Shown here: in pieces, positions 53,515-62,852 of the stretch | How positions within the stretch are numbered: position 1 is the stretch's first letter | Layout: every line of letters starts with the position of its first letter | From: JABDPF01 sp037384065 | GTDB taxonomy: Bacteria > Pseudomonadota > Gammaproteobacteria > Xanthomonadales > SZUA-36 | Length of the DNA: 64,000 nt | Reading direction: 5' to 3' | NCBI GenBank assembly: GCA_037384065.1 | Contig: JARROJ010000002.1 | Span: 1 to 64,000 of the forward strand | Position numbers and translations under genes: made by a program | Notes under the pieces: model-generated | What the model saw: the letters and a program-made list of their open reading frames with translations, nothing else | Told to the model about the DNA's origin: nothing | The model's database searches: none

Positions 53515-54168
53515 GTGCCCCGGGATGACGCGAAATCCTACCGCACGCCCCTGCCCGGCCTGCTGGCCGCGCTGCTGGAAACCGGCATCAACCGCGCGCT
53601 GGCGCTGGATCCGGAATCGGAAGCGCGCCTGCAGCGCCTGGCCGACCGCATGCTGCAACTCGACATCGAGGGCGTCGGCATCACGCTGTTCATCGCGTTC
53701 ACGACGCGCCGGGTCGAGGTCGGCACGCGGTCCGCGCACGAACCGGACACCGTGATCGCCGGCTCACCGTTCGCGCTGTTCGCGATGGCCGCGCCCGAAG
53801 GGGCCGGCAACTGGACCACGTCCGATTCGCGCGTGACGATCACCGGGGACGCCAACCTCGCCCGCGACCTGGAGCGCCTGTTCTCGCAACTCGATCCCGA
53901 CTGGGAAGGCAGCCTGTCGCGACTGCTCGGCGACGTCTGGGGATACCAGGTGGCGGCCGGGCTGCGCACCGGCGCCGACCAGGCGCGTCGCAGCGCTACC
54001 GAGGCCGGCGAAATGGTGCGGGAGTTCGTCACCCGCGAAGGCGGTCCCGTCGTTCGCGAAGAGGAACTGGCCCGTTTCACGGCCGACGTCGACGATCTGC
54101 AGAACATGCTGGCGCGTCTCGAGCGGCGCCTGGCCGGGCCTGACCGCAACGGAAACCCGGGTTCGTGA
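53515..54168 (+). CDS. ubiJ: Ubiquinone biosynthesis accessory factor UbiJ (SCP2 domain)
   Basis: A 217-residue lipid-binding accessory protein of the soluble Ubi complex. The N-terminal SCP2-type domain (about residues 20-110, with ITLFIAFTTRRVEVGT and SDSRVTITGDANLARDL) is followed by a helical coiled-coil C-terminus (EELARFTADVDDLQNMLARL) as in E. coli UbiJ. The start is GTG 53515. The ubiE-ubiJ-ubiB order confirms the call. Confidence 0.92.
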   Translation: MPRDDAKSYRTPLPGLLAALLETGINRALALDPESEARLQRLADRMLQLDIEGVGITLFIAFTTRRVEVGTRSAHEPDTVIAGSPFALFAMAAPEGAGNWTTSDSRVTITGDANLARDLERLFSQLDPDWEGSLSRLLGDVWGYQVAAGLRTGADQARRSATEAGEMVREFVTREGGPVVREEELARFTADVDDLQNMLARLERRLAGPDRNGNPGS

Positions 54169-55826
54169 TTCACGGCCTGAAACAGTTCGGCCGGCTGCTG
54201 AAGATCAGCGCGATCCTGGCCCGCTACCGGCTGGACGAGTTCCTGGAGGCCACGCACCTGTACCGGCCCATGAGCCTGCTCCGCGTGCTGGCGCCCTGGG
54301 GGGCGCGCGGCGTGGCCGACAAGCCCCGCGGCGAACGCCTGCGCCTCGCGCTTTACGAGATGGGCCCGATTTACGTGAAGTTCGGGCAGATCGTTTCCAC
54401 CCGGCGCGACCTGGTGCCGCCGGACATCGCCGACGCGCTGGCGGAACTGCAGGACCGCGTGCCGCCGTTCCCGGGCGCGGAGGCGCAGGCGATCGTGGAA
54501 CAGGCGCTCGGCCGGCCGGTCGCTGAACTGTTCGCCGCCTTCGATCCCGAACCGCTGGCCTCGGCGTCGATCGCGCAGGTCCATGCGGCGACCCTGACGG
54601 ACGACCGCGAAGTGGTGGTCAAGGTCGTGCGCCCCGGCATCCGGCGCCAGATCCGGCGCGACATCGACCTGCTGATGGTCATCGCGCGACTGGCCGAGAA
54701 GTACTGGGAAAGCGGCGCACGGGTCAAGCCGACCCAGTTCGTGCGCGAGTTCGAGATGTTCATCTTCGACGAACTGGACATGAACCGGGAAGCGGCCAAC
54801 GCCTCTGCGCTGCGGCACAATTTCGAGGGCTCGAAGGAGCTCTACGTGCCGGAAATCTACTGGCCGTACTGCAAGGAACGCGTGCTGGTCATGGAGCGCA
54901 TCCACGGCATCCCGATCAGCGACGTGAAGGCCTTGCGCGAGGCCGGCGTGAACATGGAGAAACTGGCCAAAACGGGGATCCGCGTGTTCTACACCCAGGT
55001 GTTCCGCGACAACCTGTTCCACGCCGACATGCATCCCGGCAACATTTTCGTCGATGTCAGCGACCCCGAGAACGCGAGCTACATCGCGCTCGATTTCGGC
55101 ATCGTCGCCAGCCTGTCGGAGAAGGACCTGTACTTCATCTCGGAAAACTTCCTGGCGATGTTCAACCGGGATTACCTGCGTGTCGCCCTGCTGCACCAGG
55201 AAGCCGGCTGGGTGCCGCACGACACGCGACTGGAAGAACTCGAGGCATCGATCCGCGCGGTCGGCGAACCGACCTTCGCGCGGCCGCTGAACGAGATTTC
55301 GTTCGGCGAACTGATGCTCAAGCTGTTCGAGGTCGCCTACCGCTTCAAGCTGAACATCCAGCCGCAGCTGATCATGCTGCAGAAGACCCTGCTCAACATC
55401 GAGGGCCTGGGCCGCGAACTGTTCCCGGACCTGGACGTGCTGGAAGCGTCCAAGCCCGAACTCGAACGCATCCTGCGCGAGAAGCACGGCCTGGACAGCG
55501 CGGCGAAGGAACTGCGTGAGCGCCTGCCGGTGTGGCTCAGCAAGGCCCCGGACATGCCCGGGCTGCTCCACGACTACCTGAAACAGGCGACCTCGGGAAA
55601 GCTGGTCACGCGCATCGATGCGGCGGACCTGGCCGAACTGCGGCAATCCGACCGGCAGGCCCGGCGCATCCTGGCCCGCGCCGTCACGGGCGGCGCGCTG
55701 TTCCTGGGCGGCATGCTGATGACCGTGTTTGAAACCGGCCCCTGGTTCCTGGGAGATTTCTCGGTGCCCGGCCTGCTGTTGCTCACGACGGGCGCCTGGC
55801 TGATGTTGCGCTCCGGTCGGGCCTGA
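54165..55826 (+). CDS. ubiB: Ubiquinone biosynthesis regulatory kinase-like protein UbiB
   Basis: A 553-residue ABC1/ADCK-family ATPase needed for ubiquinone synthesis. The family KxGQ motif appears as YVKFGQIVSTRRDLVP, the alanine-rich loop as ASASIAQVH, and the catalytic DMHPGNIFV and LDFGIVASL segments follow. Two C-terminal membrane helices (about residues 495-545) anchor it. The GTG start overlaps the ubiJ stop. A convergent peptidase gene begins eight bases beyond. Confidence 0.96.
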   Translation: MIHGLKQFGRLLKISAILARYRLDEFLEATHLYRPMSLLRVLAPWGARGVADKPRGERLRLALYEMGPIYVKFGQIVSTRRDLVPPDIADALAELQDRVPPFPGAEAQAIVEQALGRPVAELFAAFDPEPLASASIAQVHAATLTDDREVVVKVVRPGIRRQIRRDIDLLMVIARLAEKYWESGARVKPTQFVREFEMFIFDELDMNREAANASALRHNFEGSKELYVPEIYWPYCKERVLVMERIHGIPISDVKALREAGVNMEKLAKTGIRVFYTQVFRDNLFHADMHPGNIFVDVSDPENASYIALDFGIVASLSEKDLYFISENFLAMFNRDYLRVALLHQEAGWVPHDTRLEELEASIRAVGEPTFARPLNEISFGELMLKLFEVAYRFKLNIQPQLIMLQKTLLNIEGLGRELFPDLDVLEASKPELERILREKHGLDSAAKELRERLPVWLSKAPDMPGLLHDYLKQATSGKLVTRIDAADLAELRQSDRQARRILARAVTGGALFLGGMLMTVFETGPWFLGDFSVPGLLLLTTGAWLMLRSGRA

Positions 55827-55833
55827 AGGCCCG

Positions 55834-56517
55834 TCAGCGCCGCAGGATCGCCCACCAACGGGCGATGTTGAGCAGGCTCATCAGAGAGGCCGCGACGTAG
55901 GTCATCGCGGCGGCCTTGAGCAGACGGCGCGCATGCCGCGCGTCCGAGCGGTAGAGAACCCCGTGCTTTTTCAGCGCCGGCATGGCCCGGCCGAAACTGG
56001 CGTCGAGCTCGGTCGGCAGGGTCAACAGGTGCACGGCCACGGCCGCGCCGAGCGTCAAAAAGCCGCCGACGAACATCAGCAGACCCGCGAACGGCAGGCG
56101 CGTGACCCCGACGATCAGCGGAATGCCCATCATCAGGGCGGCGCCGAGCTTTTCCAGCGGAGCCACCCACCGCACCAGCCGCGTACGCCAGCGCAACGGC
56201 GCGTAGGCTTCCGCGTCCTGCAGCGCGTGGCCGACCTCGTGGGCGGCGATCGTCGTCGCCGTCAGCGAACGGCCGTGGTAATTGTCCGCCGACAGGCGCA
56301 CGACGCGTGCCATCGGATCGTAGTGGTCGCCCTGCTCGGTCGACTCGACGGCGACGGCCTGCAGGCCGTGCGCATCCAGCAGTTGCCGCGCCGTTTGCGC
56401 GCCGGTCGCCTCGTAGCGGTCGGCAGGCCGGCTGTAGCGCCGGATCACCCGCTTGACCCACAGCTGCGGCCCGGCGACCAGGGCCAGTATGACGAGCGTC
56501 AGGATCAGGAACTGCAT
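55834..56517 (-). CDS. YugP-type zinc-dependent membrane peptidase
   Basis: A 227-residue inner-membrane protein of the neutral zinc metallopeptidase YugP family. The N-terminal helix is residues 2-22; the metal motif HEVGHALQ (HExxH variant) lies near residue 92; hydrophobic helices follow at about 125-165 and 200-220. The upstream stretch YDPMARVVRLSADNYHGRSL is typical. The substrate is unknown; a role in membrane protein quality control is inference. A single gene, convergent with ubiB and in line with the phospholipase gene. Confidence 0.9.
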   Translation of the reverse strand: MQFLILTLVILALVAGPQLWVKRVIRRYSRPADRYEATGAQTARQLLDAHGLQAVAVESTEQGDHYDPMARVVRLSADNYHGRSLTATTIAAHEVGHALQDAEAYAPLRWRTRLVRWVAPLEKLGAALMMGIPLIVGVTRLPFAGLLMFVGGFLTLGAAVAVHLLTLPTELDASFGRAMPALKKHGVLYRSDARHARRLLKAAAMTYVAASLMSLLNIARWWAILRR

Positions 56518-56541
56518 CGCATTATCCGTTCAAACCCCGAA

Positions 56542-58329
56542 TCACAATATGGGCTCCAGGAAAAAGAAAAAGGAGCCGATGAAAATCACCAGCAGCTGCC
56601 GGCGCGTTCTCACGACCTCGGGAAAGCTGCCCATCGGGTAGTAATGGCGATAGAAATCGGGATGGCCGGGCGGCAACGGCTCCTTGCCGGGCAGCAGTTC
56701 GTACACCCAGGTTTCGCCCCAGGGCCAGGCTTCTTCGTCGCCGATGGTGCCGGGCGGCGACTGCGCCGCGCGCGCGGCCTGTTCATCCGTGGGACGCAGC
56801 GCCACGACCCAGCTGTTCTGTGGCTCGATGTCGCGCCGGATCAGCGCTTCCAGGCGGGCGGCGAAGGGTTCGTCCCAGATGATCAGGCCGTTCTCGGTGT
56901 TGAACCCTTCGGAGCGCGGGTCGAAGTTGTGCGAACCGATCATGGCGACGCGGCCATCGACCACCATCGACTTGGAATGCAGTCCGACGCGGGGCGAGGG
57001 CATCGGAATCGTCGAATCGTCGCCCGAGACGACGGACTTGCTGTGCACCCCGTTTTTCTTCTCCTCGATCAGGCGCCGCCAGCGCGGAAAGAAGTCGGGG
57101 GCGTCGCCCGGGTAGGGTTTGAATTCGTGCATCCGAAAACCGAGATTCTCGACATAGCGGTGCTTGTGCCGGTGGGTATTGGCGTACACGGTGTCGGCGT
57201 CGGTCGAGGCCAGGGAGTTGGTCGAGAACACCAGTTCGAGTTCCGGCGACGCCTCGCGCAATTCCCGGAACATCTTGCGCGCGCGTCGCGACAGGACCAT
57301 GTACGGCGACTGGATCAGCACCGAGTGGCGGGCGGATTGCAGCACCTCGTAAATCTGGCGCGAGATGTCCGCCGATTCGTCATCGACCGCGCCCGTGTGC
57401 TTGCGGGGGGCATCGGCAAAATACTCGAGCCGGTCGACCGCCAGCGCGGGTTCGACGAACAGGGCGGCCATGCGGCTGCGCATCCCGATCTCCGCCAGCA
57501 CCGGCCGCAGGCGCGCCGGCGGCTGGTAGGGCGGCAACGGCCCCGGTTCGCTGTTCAACAACACGCGCGCCACGTCCCGCAGGTGCTGGACCGGAACCGT
57601 GCGCGGGCTGGTCCAGAACCACTCGAACGATTCCCGCATCTCACGGGCCGCGGGACCAAACACGGCAACGTCGCGGTCCTTGAACAGGTAGTTGGTGTCG
57701 TAATCGAAATAACGGTCGGCGATATTGCGCCCCCCGACCACGCCGACAGCGCCGTCGACCACCTGCAGCTTGTTGTGCATGCGCTGGTTGACGTTGCGGA
57801 AACAGCAGGCGATCCCGGTCAGCCAATCGTGTTTGGCCATTTTCGCCTTGTGGAAGGTCGGGTTGTAGAACCGCACCTGGAGGTTGCGATGCGACAGGGC
57901 CAAACGCACCAGGTACTCCGCATCGGAGAAGGAGAACATCTGGTCCAGCAGCAGGCGCACGCGCACGCCGCGGCGCGCCGCGTCCAGCAATTCGTTCAGG
58001 AACAACTCGCCGGTATCGTCCTTGCGCAGGATGAAGTTCTGCACGTCGATCGATTCGCGGGCCGCCCGGATCAGGTGCAGGCGCAACAGCAATGCGTCCT
58101 CACCGTTTTCGACCAGCGTGACGTGGTGGCGGCCGGCCGCGCTGTTGATCTGGCCGAGTTCGAGCAGCGGTGACGGCACGGCGCAGCGATCCGGCGCCGA
58201 CGCGCAGTTCTGCGCGACCTCCTGGTGCTGCGCGACGTAGGTGTCGATCTCGACCCTTTTCCGCTCCGGCAGGGCGCAGGCCGAGAGCAGCAGCATGGCC
58301 GCCAGGAGAATGAAGACGCGAGGATGCAC
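56542..58329 (-). CDS. Phospholipase D-family lipoprotein (cardiolipin-synthase-like)
   Basis: A 595-residue lipoprotein (lipobox LLSAC, about residue 17) with two phospholipase D motifs: HNKLQVVDG near residue 180 and HSKSMVVDGRVAMIGSHNFD near residue 450. A third HSKSVVSGDD sequence precedes the second motif but lacks the spacing. Such enzymes hydrolyse or transfer phosphatidyl groups at the membrane. The C-terminus ends in a hydrophobic helix (LLVIFIGSFFFFLEPIL). The start is GTG 58329, the only start giving the lipoprotein signal. It stands two bases after the phosphopantetheinyl transferase stop on the same strand. Confidence 0.88.
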   Translation of the reverse strand: MHPRVFILLAAMLLLSACALPERKRVEIDTYVAQHQEVAQNCASAPDRCAVPSPLLELGQINSAAGRHHVTLVENGEDALLLRLHLIRAARESIDVQNFILRKDDTGELFLNELLDAARRGVRVRLLLDQMFSFSDAEYLVRLALSHRNLQVRFYNPTFHKAKMAKHDWLTGIACCFRNVNQRMHNKLQVVDGAVGVVGGRNIADRYFDYDTNYLFKDRDVAVFGPAAREMRESFEWFWTSPRTVPVQHLRDVARVLLNSEPGPLPPYQPPARLRPVLAEIGMRSRMAALFVEPALAVDRLEYFADAPRKHTGAVDDESADISRQIYEVLQSARHSVLIQSPYMVLSRRARKMFRELREASPELELVFSTNSLASTDADTVYANTHRHKHRYVENLGFRMHEFKPYPGDAPDFFPRWRRLIEEKKNGVHSKSVVSGDDSTIPMPSPRVGLHSKSMVVDGRVAMIGSHNFDPRSEGFNTENGLIIWDEPFAARLEALIRRDIEPQNSWVVALRPTDEQAARAAQSPPGTIGDEEAWPWGETWVYELLPGKEPLPPGHPDFYRHYYPMGSFPEVVRTRRQLLVIFIGSFFFFLEPIL

Positions 58330-58331
58330 GC

Positions 58332-59114
58332 CTACGCGGCCCGCTCCATCGGCGCCAGCCTTCGCGCCACGAGGTTGTCGATGGGCCCGGGCAAGGCCAG
58401 CGCGCCCAGGAATTCCTGCTCCGGATGCAACAACACCAGCGACCAGCGGGCCGCCGTGTCGCCGTCGAAATCCAGCACGGCCGGCGGGGCCGCCAGGTCC
58501 GTCTCGACCGTGAACCGGCACAACTGGTTGGCGATGCCCAGGCCGGACGCCTTGACGACCGCCTCCTTGCAGGCCCAGGTACGCAGGAAGGCGGCATGCA
58601 GCCCGGCGGGCGCCATCCTGGCCAGCGCGTCCGATTCGGTTTCACTGAAGTAGCGGGCGGCCACGCCGCGCGCGTTGTGCGCCCGGCGACGCCGTGGCTC
58701 CAGATCGACACCGACATGGTGCGTCGATGAACACCCGAGCAGCAATCGGTCACCGCTCTTGGCCATGCTGAAATGTAACGTCACGTCGTGTTTCGAGGCG
58801 TCCAGCACCGGCTTGCCCCGCGGGTTGCGGACCAGGCTGACCGCTTTTCCGGGAACGCCGAGATACGCACCCAGCAACAGGCGCAGGTAGAACCGGCGGG
58901 CGAAGCGCAGCTGGCCCCGCGTCAGGCGCAGACGGTGCTCCGCGACCGAATGGCTGTCCAACGCGGCCTGCAACGAGGCCGAAAGCAACCCCAGGTCCAG
59001 GTGCCAGACGTGGACATCGTCGCCCTGCGGGCGTTCCAGGTGCTGCAATGGCAGCGCCTGCGGCGTGAAATCCGCGGGACGCGCGGCAGCGAATCGTGTG
59101 ACGTCAAAATCCAT
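58332..59114 (-). CDS. 4'-phosphopantetheinyl transferase (Sfp type)
   Basis: Moves the phosphopantetheine arm of CoA onto a carrier-protein serine. 260 residues with the magnesium-binding VGVDLEPR and the WACKEAVVKASGLGI motif, plus KPVLDASKHDVTLHFSMAKS, as in Sfp/Gsp enzymes. No polyketide or peptide synthetase is in the window. It is divergent from oleA; long-chain thioesters are the shared theme. The ATG is at 59114 and the phospholipase gene follows in the same unit. Confidence 0.92.
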   Translation of the reverse strand: MDFDVTRFAAARPADFTPQALPLQHLERPQGDDVHVWHLDLGLLSASLQAALDSHSVAEHRLRLTRGQLRFARRFYLRLLLGAYLGVPGKAVSLVRNPRGKPVLDASKHDVTLHFSMAKSGDRLLLGCSSTHHVGVDLEPRRRRAHNARGVAARYFSETESDALARMAPAGLHAAFLRTWACKEAVVKASGLGIANQLCRFTVETDLAAPPAVLDFDGDTAARWSLVLLHPEQEFLGALALPGPIDNLVARRLAPMERAA

Positions 59115-59207
59115 CGGGTATGCGTTGCAGCGTGCCGGCCGGAAGTGCCCGACCGGTTGCGCACCCAGTCTAGCGCATGACCCGCCGCGATTGAATCGCG
59201 CTGCGGC

Positions 59208-59234
59208 TTGAAGCCCGCGCCCGCCGGCTATACC
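59208..59234 (+). promoter_or_regulatory. Weak promoter candidate of the ole operon
   Basis: TTGAAG (59208-59213) and TATACC (59229-59234) are separated by 15 bp, shorter than optimal, and lie 31 bp before the oleA ATG. The element is tentative. Confidence 0.3.
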
Positions 59235-59264
59235 TTAGACACTTCACACGCCTCGGCTCACCCC

Positions 59265-60281
59265 ATGAAATTCAAGCACGTCGTTATCCAGTCCCTTGCG
59301 GCCGTCGAGCCGCCCATACGCGTCACGTCGCGGGAAATCGAGCAGAAACTGGCGCCGACGCTGGCCCGGCTCGGCATCCGCGACAACCTGCTCGAGGAAG
59401 TGTCCGGCATCGGTGCGCGCCGTTTCTGGGAAAAAGGCACCAGCCCGTCCGACGCGGCCACGCTGGCCGCCGAAAAGGCGCTGGACCAGGCCGGGATCGA
59501 CCGCGGCAAGGTCGGCGTGATCATCAACACGTCGGTGTGCCGCGATTACCTGGAACCCTCGACCGCCTGCATCGTGCACGGCAACCTGGGACTGGCCGAG
59601 GAGTGCCTCAATTTCGACGTCGGCAACGCCTGCCTGGCGTTCATGAACGGCATGGACATCGCCGCGCGCATGATCGAGCGCGCCGAGATCGAGTACGCGC
59701 TGATCGTGGACGGCGAGTCCAGCCGGCCGGTCACGGAGGCGACCATCGAGCGCATGCTCGACCCGGCCATCACCGCGGACCAGTTCCGGGCCGAGTTCGC
59801 CTCGCTCACGCTCGGTTCCGGCTCGGCCGCCATGGTCATGGCGCGACGCGAACTGGCGCCCGACGGCCATGCCTACCTCGGCAGCGTCTCGCGCGCGGCG
59901 ACCGAGTTCAACGCGCTGTGCCGCGGGCAGATGGACCGCATGGTGACGGATACCCGCGTGCTGCTCAGCGAGGGCCTCAAACTCGCCGCCAAGACCTTTG
60001 GCGCGGCGCGCATCGCGCTCGGCTGGGTGGTCAACGAACTGGACCAGTTCATCATTCACCAGGTAAGCAAGGTGCATACCGACTCGCTGGTCAGCCTGCT
60101 CGGGCTCGACCCGAAGAAAGTGCACGCGATCTACCCGGAAATGGGGAACGTCGGGCCGGCATCGGTGCCGATCGTGCTGGCGCGCGCCGTCGAACTCGGC
60201 AAGGTTCGCAAGGGCGACCGGGTCGGCCTGCTGGGCATCGGCTCCGGCCTCAACTGCCAGATGGCGGAGGTGGTCTGGTAG
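59265..60281 (+). CDS. oleA: OleA thiolase: head-to-head fatty acyl condensation
   Basis: Condenses two fatty acyl-CoA molecules to a beta-keto acid, starting long-chain olefin synthesis. The 338-residue protein has the same length as Xanthomonas campestris OleA, and blocks such as INTSVCRDYLEPSTACIV, LTLGSGSAAMVMAR, CRGQMDRMVTDTR and LLGIGSGLNCQMAEVVW agree closely with it as I recall it. The catalytic cysteine is Cys123 in NACLAFMNGM (Cys143 in tagged crystal numbering). The ATG at 59265 matches the family start; the frame extends upstream without conserved sequence. It is the first of four genes. Confidence 0.97.
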   Translation: MKFKHVVIQSLAAVEPPIRVTSREIEQKLAPTLARLGIRDNLLEEVSGIGARRFWEKGTSPSDAATLAAEKALDQAGIDRGKVGVIINTSVCRDYLEPSTACIVHGNLGLAEECLNFDVGNACLAFMNGMDIAARMIERAEIEYALIVDGESSRPVTEATIERMLDPAITADQFRAEFASLTLGSGSAAMVMARRELAPDGHAYLGSVSRAATEFNALCRGQMDRMVTDTRVLLSEGLKLAAKTFGAARIALGWVVNELDQFIIHQVSKVHTDSLVSLLGLDPKKVHAIYPEMGNVGPASVPIVLARAVELGKVRKGDRVGLLGIGSGLNCQMAEVVW

Positions 60282-61213
60282 CCCGGCCACCGCCGGCGCT
60301 GTACCCGTTCTCCAGCCACTACCTGGAGACCCGGGGGCTGCGCCTGCACTACCTGGACGAAGGGCCGCGCGACGCGCCGCCGGTCCTGATGCTGCACGGC
60401 AACCCCACCTGGTCGTTCTACTACCGCAACCTGGTGCTGGCCCTGCGCGACACGCACCGCTGCATCGTTCCGGACCACATCGGCTGCGGCCTGTCCGACA
60501 AGCCCGGCGACGCGACCTACGATTACCGGCTGCGCAGCCGCATCGAAGACGTGAACACCCTCGTCGAGCACCTCGATGTGCAGCAACCGATGACGCTGGT
60601 CGTCCACGACTGGGGCGGCATGATCGGCTTCGCCTGGGCCGTGCGGCACCCCGAACGCATCGCGCGCACCGTGATCATGAATACGGCGGCCTTTCCCATC
60701 CCGCCGGCCAAGCGCATGCCGCCGGCGCTCAGCCTGGTCCGCGACACCCGCATCGGCGCCTTCCTGGTGCAGCGACTCAACGCCTTCGCGGGCATCGCGG
60801 CGCGGGTCGGGTTCAAGCAACCGGTCGCGCCGGCGGTGCGCGCCGCCTACACCCTGCCCTACGATTCGCCGGCAAACCGCATCGCGACCCTGCGCTTCGT
60901 CCAGGACATTCCGCTGACAGACCAAGATATTGGTTACGATATTTTGCTTAACACCGCGGAACAGTTACACTTGTTGGCGGACAAACCGTGCCTGATTGCA
61001 TGGGGAGAAAAGGATTTCGTGTTCGACCAGCCGTTTCTGGACACCTGGCTGCGCCACTACCCGAACGCCGAAGTCCTCCGCTTTCCCGATGGCGGCCACT
61101 ACATCCTCGAGGATGGCGGCGACGCACTGATCGCGCACATCACCCGATTTATCGGAATCAGGGAAGATTCGGACCATGGACACGCCAGTGGAACAGACCT
61201 GGAATACGGATAA
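60275..61213 (+). CDS. oleB: OleB beta-lactone decarboxylase, alpha/beta hydrolase fold
   Basis: Decarboxylates the beta-lactone made by OleC to the cis-olefin. It resembles haloalkane dehalogenases: oxyanion HGNPTWSFYYR and nucleophile aspartate in HDWGGMIGFAW, with the C-terminal histidine in GGHYILED. The family N-terminus (PALYPFSSHYL) lies immediately after the oleA stop, yet no ATG, GTG or TTG is available in frame; the next methionine is inside the core. CTG 60275, five bases after a GGAGG, is the most plausible start and overlaps oleA by seven bases. The 3' end overlaps oleC by 38 bp. About 312 residues. Start uncertain, identity firm. Confidence 0.9.
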   Translation: MVARPPPALYPFSSHYLETRGLRLHYLDEGPRDAPPVLMLHGNPTWSFYYRNLVLALRDTHRCIVPDHIGCGLSDKPGDATYDYRLRSRIEDVNTLVEHLDVQQPMTLVVHDWGGMIGFAWAVRHPERIARTVIMNTAAFPIPPAKRMPPALSLVRDTRIGAFLVQRLNAFAGIAARVGFKQPVAPAVRAAYTLPYDSPANRIATLRFVQDIPLTDQDIGYDILLNTAEQLHLLADKPCLIAWGEKDFVFDQPFLDTWLRHYPNAEVLRFPDGGHYILEDGGDALIAHITRFIGIREDSDHGHASGTDLEYG

Positions 61214-62849
61214 TCGCGGCAGCGTCGCCGCGGCGCTGACCTGGCAGGCCGAGCGCCAGCCGACCGCCACCGCCATCCACTACCCGCACAAGGGCCGCTA
61301 CCGCAGCTGCACGTACATCGAACTGGACCGCCTCAGCGATACCTACGCCCGCGGCCTGCAGGACTACGGCATCGGCAAGGGCACGCGCACGGCGCTGATG
61401 CTCACGCCGGGACTCGAGTTCTTCGCCGTGTTCTTCGCCCTGTTCAAGGCCGGCGCCGTACCCGTGCTGATCGATCCGGGCATCGGGCTGAAGCCCCTGA
61501 AGCAATGCCTGGCCGAAGCGGAACCGACCGCGTTCATCGGCGTCAACCGCGCCCACCTCGCCCGCAAGTTGCTCGGCTGGGCGCGCAAGAGTTGCGCCCT
61601 GACGATCACCGCCGGACCGCGCTTCGGCCTCGGCGGCATCAGCCTGAAGCAATTGCGCAAGCTGGGCGAGAAAAGCACGGCCACGACGCCGCAATCGGTG
61701 GAGCCGGACGACATGGCCGCCATTCTTTTCACGTCCGGCAGCACCGGCGCGCCCAAGGGCGTCGTCTACCGGCACCGGCATTTCAATGCCCAGGTCGCCA
61801 TGCTGCGCAAGGCCTTCGGCATCGACGCCGGCGAAGTCAGCCTGCCGACCTTTCCGCCCTTCGCACTGTTCGACCCGGCGCTGGGCATGACCACCGTGGT
61901 GCCCGAGATGGACCCGACGCGACCGGCGGATGCCGATCCCGCCAGGCTGGTCGAGACCATCGACCGGTTCAAGGTCACCAACATTTTCGGCTCTCCGGCG
62001 CTGCTCGATACGCTGAGCCGGCACTGCACGGAACGGCAGATCCGCATGGAAAGCGTGCGCCGGGTGATCTCCGCCGGCGCCGCGGTGCCGGTGCGCACGG
62101 TTCGCCGCATGCAGGATTCCCTGTACACCGACGCCCTCATCCACACGCCCTACGGCGCCACCGAATGCCTGCCCGTCAGCAGCATCAGTTCGTCGGAACT
62201 GGACGACCGCATGGTCGACCGCATCGAGTCCGGCGACGGCGTCTGCGTCGGCCACCCGATCGAGCCGAACGAAGTGCGCATCATCCGCATCTCCGAGATG
62301 CCCTTCGTCCGCCTGTCCGAAACGACGGAGATGCCGCGCGGCATGCCGGGCGAGATCATCGTCACCGGCCCAACCTGCACCGACGCCTACTGGCGGCGCG
62401 ACACGGACACCGAGATGGCCAAGCTGACCGACGAGAACGGCCGCACCTGGCACCGCATGGGCGACGTCGGCATCCTCGACGGCCAGGGCCGACTCTGGTA
62501 CTGCGGGCGGGTCTCGCAGCGCATCGATACGGGCACGAGCGTGCTGTTCGCCGACCAGTGCGAGGCGATTTTCAACCAGCACCCGGACCTGAAGCGGTCT
62601 GCGGTCGTCGGCGTCGGCGCGCGCGGGCGGCAGACGCCGGTGCTGTGTATCGAGGTCCGGGGCAAGCTGTCGCCGGTCGACACCGAACGCGTGCACTTCG
62701 ACCTGCTCCAGCTGGCCCAGGCCCACGCGATCACGAAGGAAATCCGCACCGTGCTGTTCCACCCGGGGTTCCCGGTCGACATCCGCCACAATTCCAAGAT
62801 CGGACGCGAAGAACTGGCCGAGTGGGCGGGCCGCAAGATGAAGAGCTGA
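61176..62849 (+). CDS. oleC: OleC beta-lactone synthetase
   Basis: ATP-dependent enzyme of the AMP-ligase superfamily that closes the beta-hydroxy acid to a beta-lactone. 557 residues; ATP loop LFTSGSTGAPKGVVYRH near residue 185, YGATECLPVSSIS near 330, and the hinge DVGILDGQGRLWYCGR near 430. The C-terminal catalytic lysine is likely in HNSKIGREEL. Start ATG 61176 lies 38 bp inside oleB; the frames differ, so this is not the OleBC fusion seen in some Actinobacteria. Confidence 0.96.
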   Translation: MDTPVEQTWNTDNRGSVAAALTWQAERQPTATAIHYPHKGRYRSCTYIELDRLSDTYARGLQDYGIGKGTRTALMLTPGLEFFAVFFALFKAGAVPVLIDPGIGLKPLKQCLAEAEPTAFIGVNRAHLARKLLGWARKSCALTITAGPRFGLGGISLKQLRKLGEKSTATTPQSVEPDDMAAILFTSGSTGAPKGVVYRHRHFNAQVAMLRKAFGIDAGEVSLPTFPPFALFDPALGMTTVVPEMDPTRPADADPARLVETIDRFKVTNIFGSPALLDTLSRHCTERQIRMESVRRVISAGAAVPVRTVRRMQDSLYTDALIHTPYGATECLPVSSISSSELDDRMVDRIESGDGVCVGHPIEPNEVRIIRISEMPFVRLSETTEMPRGMPGEIIVTGPTCTDAYWRRDTDTEMAKLTDENGRTWHRMGDVGILDGQGRLWYCGRVSQRIDTGTSVLFADQCEAIFNQHPDLKRSAVVGVGARGRQTPVLCIEVRGKLSPVDTERVHFDLLQLAQAHAITKEIRTVLFHPGFPVDIRHNSKIGREELAEWAGRKMKS

Positions 62850-62852
62850 CGC

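Noticed and set aside
53538..55646. Antisense open frame of about 700 codons opposite ubiJ and ubiB
   Set aside because: The plus strand has unmistakable UbiJ and UbiB; the antisense product has no motifs.
60275..62849. OleB-OleC fusion as in Actinobacteria
   Set aside because: The frames differ and oleB has its own stop at 61211-61213 inside the overlap, so they are separate proteins.
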